From assembly GCA_910585995.1 (NCBI GenBank), contig CAJUGG010000031.1:1-56025 (forward strand): a stretch of 56,025 nt of DNA, read 5' to 3'. Positions 50,131-56,025 of the stretch are shown here, one piece after another. Made by a program: the position numbers and the translations under genes. Under the pieces are notes generated by a model that saw nothing but the letters and a program-made list of their open reading frames with translations, had not been told where the DNA came from and did not search any database. Each line of letters opens with the position of its first letter. Position 1 is the stretch's first letter. The stretch comes from an uncultured Lachnospiraceae bacterium. Lineage in GTDB: Bacteria > Bacillota > Clostridia > Lachnospirales > Lachnospiraceae.

Positions 50131-50159
50131 ATTGTAATAGGCTCTGATTCTCAGGTCAA
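50131..50159 (-). promoter_or_regulatory. Promoter of yqeG
   Basis: Minus strand: -35 TTGACC (50154-50159), 17-bp spacer, -10 TACAAT (50131-50136). Confidence 0.65.
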
Positions 50160-50305
50160 TATCTTCTTGTTCATAATATGTTCATTTTTCTTTTAAAAAA
50201 GGTTCACTTAATGTGCATGATTCCTTCATTTCTTTTCCATATAATAAAACCATCAAATAACAAATGCCAATCAGCTAATACTTTTGAATAAACTTTTTCA
50301 TAATA

Positions 50306-50330
50306 ATGCCGGGTGAGCAGCACCCGGCAT
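50306..50330. other. Perfect hairpin in the divergent gap
   Basis: ATGCCGGGTG-AGCAG-CACCCGGCAT lies between the divergent yqeG and transglutaminase promoters. Terminator or short RNA hairpin; no T run directly follows. Apart from the two promoters, nothing else is visible in 50160-50420. Confidence 0.5.
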
Positions 50331-50422
50331 CCTCCCTTTCTCTAGGGGTTCTTTCCTTTATATTAATATCATATACGGTTGCTTGTTTTGACTCTGCTTG
50401 CCCTTTTCTCACGACAAAATGA

Positions 50423-50451
50423 TTGATTATAAGGACAGGTGGTAGTATACT
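50423..50451 (+). promoter_or_regulatory. Promoter of the transglutaminase/pilus operon
   Basis: -35 TTGATT (50423-50428), 17-bp spacer, -10 TATACT (50446-50451). Confidence 0.6.
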
Positions 50452-50496
50452 AGAACTATGTAAAATACAGAGAAAACAAGGAGGGTTCCATTATAT

Positions 50497-51474
50497 ATGA
50501 AGCAAAAGACCATATCTTTCTCTGCATTTGTATGGCTGCTTGTATTGTGCAGTGTCATTATCTGCGGCTGCTCCAAAAGCAGTTCTGATCCATCCAGGAG
50601 CAGTCAGACTTCGAGCCATACCCCGGCTGGCTCTGATCCTGCCACAAACGCACCAGCGAGAGACAGTACCCCTCGTGTCCTGGTGCCAAAAGCAGACGGA
50701 ACCGTCACCTATGGAACAGATGCGATTCATTTAGATGCCTCTCATACTGACCAGGGCTATCTGATGATTCAGTATCTAGGGGACAACCAAAAGGTCAAGA
50801 TGCAGATCGCCACTCCGAACGGGAACACCTATACCTATCTTCTCTCCCAAGACAGAGAATATGAGACGTTCCCGCTGCCCTCCGGAGACGGGAACTATGG
50901 GATCAGCGTACTGGAAAATGTAGAAGGCGATATGTATTCCGTGGCCTTTTCTCAGGATATAGAAGTAACGATCACGGATGAATTTCTTCCATTTCTATAT
51001 CCCAATCAATATGTAAACTTTACTTCTTCTTCCAAAGCCATCGCCAAAGGCCAAGAGCTGGCCGAGGGAGCACACTCGGATCTGGAAGTCGTTCAGGAGA
51101 TCTATCACTATGTGACAGGAAATATCACCTATGATGATGAAAAAGCTGCCAGTGTGGCCTATGGATACCTGCCGGATATCGATGATACCCTAAGTACAGG
51201 CAAAGGCATCTGTTTTGATTATGCGGCCGTTATGTCTGCCATGCTCCGTTCCCAGAATATCCCGACCAAATTAGAAGTCGGATACGCAGGCGAAGCATAT
51301 CACGCATGGATCAGCACCTATGTGGACGAGATCGGATGGATTGACAATATCATCGAGTTTGACGGCTCTTCCTGGAGCCTGATGGATCCCACATTTGCTG
51401 CCAACACCAACAGTAAGGATCTGAAAAAATTTATCGGTGACGGAAGCAATTATGTATTAAAATATTCTTATTGA
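50497..51474 (+). CDS. Transglutaminase-like domain lipoprotein
   Basis: 325 aa. A signal peptide ends in a lipobox (SVIICGCSKS) and a Ser/Thr/Pro-rich linker follows. The transglutaminase-like core (about 205-315) shows the Cys in GKGICFDYAAVMSAML, the His in EAYHAWISTY and the Asp in LMDPTFAAN. Such proteins act as cysteine proteases or crosslinkers at the cell surface. It is transcribed with the pilus-like genes that begin 27 nt downstream and may process or tether surface proteins. Confidence 0.88.
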   Translation: MKQKTISFSAFVWLLVLCSVIICGCSKSSSDPSRSSQTSSHTPAGSDPATNAPARDSTPRVLVPKADGTVTYGTDAIHLDASHTDQGYLMIQYLGDNQKVKMQIATPNGNTYTYLLSQDREYETFPLPSGDGNYGISVLENVEGDMYSVAFSQDIEVTITDEFLPFLYPNQYVNFTSSSKAIAKGQELAEGAHSDLEVVQEIYHYVTGNITYDDEKAASVAYGYLPDIDDTLSTGKGICFDYAAVMSAMLRSQNIPTKLEVGYAGEAYHAWISTYVDEIGWIDNIIEFDGSSWSLMDPTFAANTNSKDLKKFIGDGSNYVLKYSY

Positions 51475-51501
51475 CGGTAAGGAGACAAGAAAGGAGAATA
51501 T

Positions 51502-52551
51502 ATGGCACACCAAACATTTACCCCTTTATCAAATATGGAGATATCTGCCTTCTGCTCTCAGATGGCGATGATCCGTCACTCTGGCCTGTCCTTTTCGGAG
51601 GGAATCTCTCTGATGTTGGAGGAACCTACCAGCAAAGAAGAGGCCGAGCTATTGACTTTTATGAAGGAGACTCTGCAGGCGACCGGAAGCTTCCCGGAAG
51701 CCTTAGCTGCCACCCATGCCTTCCCGGAATATCTGCTGCAGATGGTACAGATCGGTGACAAGACCGGAAAAGATGACATGGTCATGGAAGCACTATCCGA
51801 TCACTATGAACGGGAGAACAATATCTCACAGGCGATCAAAAGTGCAGTTACATATCCTATGATCATGATTTTTATGATGTTTTTGGTAATCTTTGTACTG
51901 CTTACAAGGGTGATGCCCATCTTCCATCAAGTCTTTCAGCAATTAGGCAGCGAGATGACGGGATTTTCCAAGGCAATCCTGGATTTTGGCATCGCGCTCA
52001 ACCGTTATTCTGTCGTATTGATTGTCCTGATCGTGCTGTTGGCTGCGGTTGTACTCTATTTTAGCAGAACCAAAAGCGGACGCGCAAAATGGAACTCCAT
52101 CGGCTCTCGTATCACATGGCTTCGTTCTTTTACCGACAAGATATCCGCCTGCCGTTTTGCAAGCGGGATGGCACTGACTCTAAGCAGCGGCATCAGCCCG
52201 GAAAAATCCATGTATTTTGCTTCCAAACTCATTGACGATGTGCGTTACCTTGGCAAACTTGACACTTGCCAAGCTGCAGTCGATGACGGAGCAGATCTAG
52301 GGACTGCTCTGCTGGAATATGGTGTCTTCTCCGGCGTCTATGCGCGTATGATTACGATTGGTTATAAGACGGGTTCCCCGGACAAAGCCATGCAGGACAT
52401 CGCCAATCGCTATCAGGAGGAGATCGATCAGAAATTCGCCAGTCTGATGGCCGCGTTGGAGCCTACATTAGTCATCATCCTCTCATTGGTGGTAGGCATG
52501 ATCTTATTGTCTGTCATGCTTCCTCTTATGGGAATCATGTCAAATCTGTAG
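51502..52551 (+). CDS. GspF/PilC-type inner-membrane platform protein
   Basis: 349 aa. Two GspF repeats are visible: GLSFSEGISLMLEE...GSFPEALAA and SGISPEKSMYFASK...GADLGTALLEYG. Three membrane segments lie at about 120-150, 168-190 and 320-343. It anchors the ATPase of type IV pilus or type II secretion-like machines. The start has AAGGAG upstream and lies 27 nt after the transglutaminase gene. Confidence 0.9.
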   Translation: MAHQTFTPLSNMEISAFCSQMAMIRHSGLSFSEGISLMLEEPTSKEEAELLTFMKETLQATGSFPEALAATHAFPEYLLQMVQIGDKTGKDDMVMEALSDHYERENNISQAIKSAVTYPMIMIFMMFLVIFVLLTRVMPIFHQVFQQLGSEMTGFSKAILDFGIALNRYSVVLIVLIVLLAAVVLYFSRTKSGRAKWNSIGSRITWLRSFTDKISACRFASGMALTLSSGISPEKSMYFASKLIDDVRYLGKLDTCQAAVDDGADLGTALLEYGVFSGVYARMITIGYKTGSPDKAMQDIANRYQEEIDQKFASLMAALEPTLVIILSLVVGMILLSVMLPLMGIMSNL

Positions 52552-52569
52552 AATAGATGGGAGAGAACC

Positions 52570-52911
52570 ATGAGGAAACAACGATTTGAAGCATCCAAAA
52601 GCGGTTCAAAGCCTTGGCAAGTCTTCCTTTCCATCGGCTGTTCTCTGGCCGTATTAGTATGTTTTTGGTTTGGGACTTCTTTTGTATCAGACAAGACGAA
52701 TCAGCAGGAGATACAGACTCTTCACCGGGCCATAGGCCGCGGTATTGTGCATTGTTATGCCATCGAAGGTTCTTATCCGGAAAGCTTACAGTATCTAAAA
52801 GACAACTATGGGCTTACCTATGATGAGGAGAAATATTTTATTGACTATCAGGTCTTAGGAAGCAACATCCTGCCGGATGTGACCATTATTGACAGGAGGA
52901 ACCGACTATGA
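52570..52911 (+). CDS. Small pseudopilin-like membrane protein
   Basis: 113 aa with one membrane segment at about residues 19-40 (VFLSIGCSLAVLVCFWFG), then AIEGSYPESLQYLKDNYGL, which resembles the post-helix region of GspG-type pseudopilins. The prepilin-peptidase cleavage motif is not obvious. Its stop overlaps the next start by 4 nt. Confidence 0.6.
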   Translation: MRKQRFEASKSGSKPWQVFLSIGCSLAVLVCFWFGTSFVSDKTNQQEIQTLHRAIGRGIVHCYAIEGSYPESLQYLKDNYGLTYDEEKYFIDYQVLGSNILPDVTIIDRRNRL

Positions 52912-53393
52912 GATTTCAGACGCAAAACAGACATGTCATCGACTTTCTCTTTCCTGTTGCTCTGTTTTTCGTATTTGCATCCTCTTCTTTGGTAGTGCTG
53001 ATACTTGCGGCAGATATCTATGCCTCCACTACTAATCAGTTTCAGGTCAATGATAAGAGCAGGACTGCACTGTCCTATATCTCGGAAAAAATCCGGCAAA
53101 ATGATACCGACGGCGCTCTGTCCGTCGAGACGATCGAGGGGACCGATTGTCTGGCTCTCTCCATGGACTACAGCGGTACACTCTGCACCACCTATATCTA
53201 TGTATATGAAGGCATGTTAAAAGAGCTGTTTATCCAGGACGGAGTCTCTTTTTCGCTGCAAAGCGGCAAAGATATCATGGAGATCACTTCTTTGACCATC
53301 GAGCCTTTGGATGCGCAGCTCTATCAGTTTACCATGGTGGATGAGGCTGGTACAAAAAGCTCCATCATAGCCGCAGAAAGGAGCGCCCCATGA
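52908..53393 (+). CDS. DUF4860 pilus-operon protein
   Basis: 161 aa. One N-terminal membrane segment (about 14-36) and an extracellular part with RTALSYISEKIRQND and GTDCLALSM, typical of DUF4860. Members usually sit in type IV pilus-like operons of Clostridia and resemble minor pilins. It overlaps both neighbours by 4 nt. Confidence 0.75.
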   Translation: MRFQTQNRHVIDFLFPVALFFVFASSSLVVLILAADIYASTTNQFQVNDKSRTALSYISEKIRQNDTDGALSVETIEGTDCLALSMDYSGTLCTTYIYVYEGMLKELFIQDGVSFSLQSGKDIMEITSLTIEPLDAQLYQFTMVDEAGTKSSIIAAERSAP

Positions 53394-53842
53394 GATTAGA
53401 TTCATCCAACCGCTCCAGTCATTCGGGACTGTTTTTATTGGAGATGATATTGGCGATCCTGGCATTTTCCTTGGTAAGCGCCGTCTGTCTTCAGTTGTTT
53501 GTAAAAGCTCACACACTGGGACAGGATACAAAAGATCTGGATATGGCAGTCAGACAGACCACTTCTGTCGCTTCTGTACTGACCCAGACAGAGGCACCTA
53601 TGGAATATCTTAAGACTTTGTACCCAGATGCTTTGACCGACAATGCCGGTCGTTCTGCCACACTCTGTTATGATCAGGACTATCAGCCCTGTAAGGAGCA
53701 GGACTGCGCGTATCAGATGCAGATTACGGCTTCTCCTCTGGACGGGCAGACGACGGTCTACAGCATTACGGTACGCAAAGCCGGCAGCACTTCTAAGATC
53801 TATGCACTTGAAGTCACTGCTTACCGGCAATATATCCCTTAG
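53390..53842 (+). CDS. Prepilin-type N-terminal methylation protein (minor pseudopilin)
   Basis: 150 aa. The N-terminus HSGLFLLEMILAILAFSLVS has the prepilin pattern: a Gly before the cleavage point, Glu at +5 (LFLLE) and a hydrophobic helix. The C-terminal domain contains two Cys residues (KEQDCAYQ, LCYDQDYQPC), which may form a disulphide. It would be cut by a prepilin peptidase not found in this window. Confidence 0.75.
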   Translation: MRLDSSNRSSHSGLFLLEMILAILAFSLVSAVCLQLFVKAHTLGQDTKDLDMAVRQTTSVASVLTQTEAPMEYLKTLYPDALTDNAGRSATLCYDQDYQPCKEQDCAYQMQITASPLDGQTTVYSITVRKAGSTSKIYALEVTAYRQYIP

Positions 53843-53857
53843 AAAGGGGCATGGTTT

Positions 53858-54343
53858 ATGAAGAGACATTCTTATCCGATCACCAATATAGGTTCTGTAT
53901 CATTACTTATGACATTTATTGTACTGTGCCTGGCGATCTTTGCCACGTTATCTCTGTCTGGCGCCATCAGCGAATACCGCTACAGCCAGACGATTGCACA
54001 GCACAATCAGGAATATTATGAAGCCTCCAACGAAGCAACACAACTTCTGCGGGAGATTGACCGCATCCTCCATGCCGCCTATGCCAATGGCGCTGGGAGC
54101 TTCTACACGGTCACAGAAGAGCTTTTAACCGGCCTTGGCGGCATCCAGACCGATTTTTCCCTAGAACAGCCCACCATAGCCTACGAAGTGCCTGTGGGCG
54201 ACTCTCAGACTTTGAAAGTCATCCTTACGCTGAATCGTCCGGATCAAGCCACATCCGGCTACTATAAGATCAGTACTTGGCAGGAAGTCCCAGCTACCGC
54301 CTGGGAATCCGACGACAGTCTGCATCTTATGAACTATCAATAA
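53858..54343 (+). CDS. Pilus-operon membrane protein, PilX/GspK-like position
   Basis: 161 aa with one N-terminal membrane segment (about 13-33, SLLMTFIVLCLAIFATLSL) and a helical then beta-rich extracellular part. No database family recognised by eye; operon position and architecture suggest a minor pilin or assembly protein. Confidence 0.65.
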   Translation: MKRHSYPITNIGSVSLLMTFIVLCLAIFATLSLSGAISEYRYSQTIAQHNQEYYEASNEATQLLREIDRILHAAYANGAGSFYTVTEELLTGLGGIQTDFSLEQPTIAYEVPVGDSQTLKVILTLNRPDQATSGYYKISTWQEVPATAWESDDSLHLMNYQ

Positions 54344-54362
54344 TACAAGGAGAGATGGAATT

Positions 54363-55493
54363 ATGAAGACAAATGAACTGGTTGCTTTTTTGGAGAGGGC
54401 TGTCAAGGAACAGGCTGCTTCTGATATTTTTATCGTGCCCATGTTGCCGCTTTCCATGCGTGTCAACAATGTGATGGTAAAAGATAGCGATCAAAAACTG
54501 TTTCCGGAGGACACCCAGGAAACCATTATGGAGATCTACAAATTTGCCGGGCGGCATATGGAATATCTGCTGAAAAATGGGGATGATGATTTTTCTTTTA
54601 GTCTGTCAGGACTGAGCAGATTTCGTGTCAGTGCCTACAAACAGAGGGGCACGCTCTCTGCAGTTATCCGTGTCATCCCCTTTGGCCTGCCGGATCATAC
54701 AACACTTGGCATCCCTGACAATATCATGGCTTTAGACCGTATCAAAAAGGGCCTGGTACTGGTGACAGGACCTGCCGGAAGCGGCAAATCCACCACCCTT
54801 GCCTGCATGATTGATGATATCAATAATAATGAGGAAAAACATATTATCACACTAGAGGACCCGCTGGAATTTCTCCACAGGCACAATAAGAGTATTGTCA
54901 GCCAGCGCGAGATCAATGTGGATACTGACAGTTATACTACGGCTCTTCGGGCCGCTCTCAGGCAGAGTCCGGATGTCATCCTTCTGGGGGAGATGCGTGA
55001 CTACGAGACAATCCAGATTGCAATGACAGCCGCCGAGACCGGCCATTTGGTCTTCTCCACGCTGCACACACTAGGAAGCGCCAATGCCATCGACCGTATT
55101 GTGGACGTATTCCCGCCGGCACAGCAGGGACAGATCCGGGTGCAGCTGTCCATGGTATTGCAGGCTGTAGTATCTCAGCAACTGGTTCCCACAGTAGAAG
55201 GAAAACTGACCCCTGCATTTGAACTGATGACCGTCAGCCCGGATATCAGCACCATGATCCGCGACAACAAGATCCACTTAGTCAACGGAAAAGAGGCGAT
55301 CTCCATGGATAACAGTTTGTTAAAATTGTATCAGGAAGGAACGATCACCAAAGAGGTGGCACTGCGACATGCGGTAAATGAAAGTGAACTTTCCGAGAAA
55401 ATTAAGAGGAGTGAGGGGGGGAATGCGGAGACGGAGCAAAGTGGGGAGCATGAAGGGAATGGAAGGCGAGGGATTTTCGCGAAGAAGAGGTAG
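54363..55493 (+). CDS. pilT: PilT-type type IV pilus ATPase
   Basis: 376 aa. An N-terminal PAS-like domain (about 1-95) with ASDIFIVPMLPLSMRVN; Walker A GPAGSGKSTTLA; Asp box ITLEDPLEFLH; Walker B DVILLGEMRD; His box TGHLVFSTLHT. The sequence is of the retraction-ATPase (PilT) class rather than the PilB extension class. The C-terminal 30 residues are charged and low-complexity (GGNAETEQSGEHEG). It is the only motor in the window, and no PilB or major pilin gene is seen. Confidence 0.92.
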   Translation: MKTNELVAFLERAVKEQAASDIFIVPMLPLSMRVNNVMVKDSDQKLFPEDTQETIMEIYKFAGRHMEYLLKNGDDDFSFSLSGLSRFRVSAYKQRGTLSAVIRVIPFGLPDHTTLGIPDNIMALDRIKKGLVLVTGPAGSGKSTTLACMIDDINNNEEKHIITLEDPLEFLHRHNKSIVSQREINVDTDSYTTALRAALRQSPDVILLGEMRDYETIQIAMTAAETGHLVFSTLHTLGSANAIDRIVDVFPPAQQGQIRVQLSMVLQAVVSQQLVPTVEGKLTPAFELMTVSPDISTMIRDNKIHLVNGKEAISMDNSLLKLYQEGTITKEVALRHAVNESELSEKIKRSEGGNAETEQSGEHEGNGRRGIFAKKR

Positions 55494-55527
55494 GCTTGAC
55501 ATAGGCACTATGGGATGAAGGAGTGAC

Positions 55528-55723
55528 GGGGATGCCGCAAAAGCGGGCGTTCGGGTTGGTACAAATGTCTGCATAGAGTGTATCGGACAGTCGGCAAAGT
55601 TTGTATGCTCCAGTCGTACACGCACGCGTGTTCGCCTGGCTCATACAAACTTCACCAACAGTCCGCTCCAATCTACACAGCACTATTTGTACCAACCCAA
55701 ACACCCACTTTCGCGGCATCCCC
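55528..55723 (-). repeat. Family-A long hairpin element, copy A4 (reverse orientation)
   Basis: 196 nt with a 130-nt core (55561-55690). On the minus strand it reads ACAAATAGTGCTGTGTAGAT at the start and CTATGCAGACATTTGT at the end. The 33-bp outer stem has four imperfect pairs, all G.U on the minus strand. The inner stem has three G.U pairs and one U.U. It lies downstream of pilT but reads opposite to it. Confidence 0.85.
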
Positions 55724-55999
55724 TGATTTTGTAGGGCGGAGGCTTGAAACAATTGGGTTACGCATTTCCTGATTTTGGAGGGGGAGGAACGTTCTACAGA
55801 TCGCATTGGAGAGTTAGAGGATAGAGGAAGCAATCCACAGTATCTCTGACAGTATACATAATCCCTGGAAAGGGATTCGTAAATACTACTATAAAATAAT
55901 ACGAGAGTAAGAGTATTATCGACAGACTCCCTCTCTCTCCACCGTTCCTCCTACACTACCCAGGGGCAGGCGCGCGCAAAAGGGGGGTTTGGGGGTGGG

Positions 56000-56025
56000 A
56001 CAAATAGTGCTGTGTAGATTGGAGC
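56000..56025 (+). repeat. Family-A element, copy A5, cut by the window edge
   Basis: The window ends inside another core start (ACAAATAGTGCTGTGTAGAT and six more conserved bases), in plus orientation, facing copy A4. The 276 bp between A4 and A5 hold short GC-rich and AT-rich stretches with no gene I can support. Confidence 0.8.

Noticed and set aside
50306..50330. Riboswitch in the 370-bp gap between yqeG and the transglutaminase gene
   Set aside because: Only one simple hairpin and two promoters are visible; no known aptamer motifs were recognised.
55402..55833. Minus-strand open frame through copy A4 with the same CRLSDTLYADIC peptide
   Set aside because: It is a translation of the repeat, antisense to the 3' end of pilT, with no ribosome site.

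Overview
The window looks like chromosome from a gut-type Lachnospiraceae or related Clostridia (Firmicutes). The evidence is strong AGGAGG ribosome sites, sigma-A promoters (TTGACA-17-TATAAT type), many substrate-binding lipoproteins with Clostridia-style signal peptides, GerMN, DUF4358 and DUF4860 families, and a spore-former-like gene set. I saw no rRNA, tRNA, CRISPR array, phage or transposase gene.

Layout. (1) 1-3.9 kb, minus strand: SorC/EryD-like regulator, EryA-like FGGY kinase, 2-hydroxyacid dehydrogenase. (2) 4.2-5.3 kb: SurA-like membrane protein. (3) 5.4-13.7 kb, minus: one operon of split transketolase, apionate-oxidoisomerase-like dehydrogenase, ribose-type ABC importer (with an ATPase-permease fusion) and amidohydrolase. 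A divergent FadR/GntR regulator faces a perfect 29-bp palindrome that overlaps the operon promoter. (4) 14.8-17.1 kb: TelA and XpaC-like pair. (5) 17.3-30.4 kb: polyol/ketose region with a five-gene ABC importer, two erythritol/threitol-dehydrogenase-like genes, DhaK/DhaL, an L-xylulokinase-like FGGY kinase, DUF624 and an RpiB-type isomerase. (6) 30.7-35.7 kb: complete branched-chain amino-acid (Liv) importer. (7) 35.9-50.1 kb: NlpC/P60 hydrolase, MacAB-like exporter, MBOAT/DHHW surface acetylation set, HPr-like protein, xylulokinase, paired chromate transporters, GerMN lipoprotein, YqeG phosphatase. (8) 50.5-55.5 kb, plus: transglutaminase lipoprotein and a small type IV pilus-like operon ending in a PilT-type ATPase.

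Together regions 1, 3 and 5 read as a catabolic island for four-carbon polyols/ketoses and possibly a branched sugar acid: import, oxidation to a ketose such as erythrulose, phosphorylation by a DhaK/DhaL or FGGY kinase, aldose-ketose isomerisation by the RpiB-like protein and entry into the pentose phosphate pathway through transketolase. This is inference from family membership.

The most unusual content is non-coding. Family A is a set of 180-245 nt hairpins (four complete, one cut by the right edge) with a conserved 126-130 nt core. Nearly all imperfections in their stems are G.U wobbles on one strand only, which is what a structured RNA would leave. Family B is a set of about 100-nt hairpins that sit in intercistronic gaps, in the clearest case running from the stop codon of one gene to the ribosome-binding site of the next.
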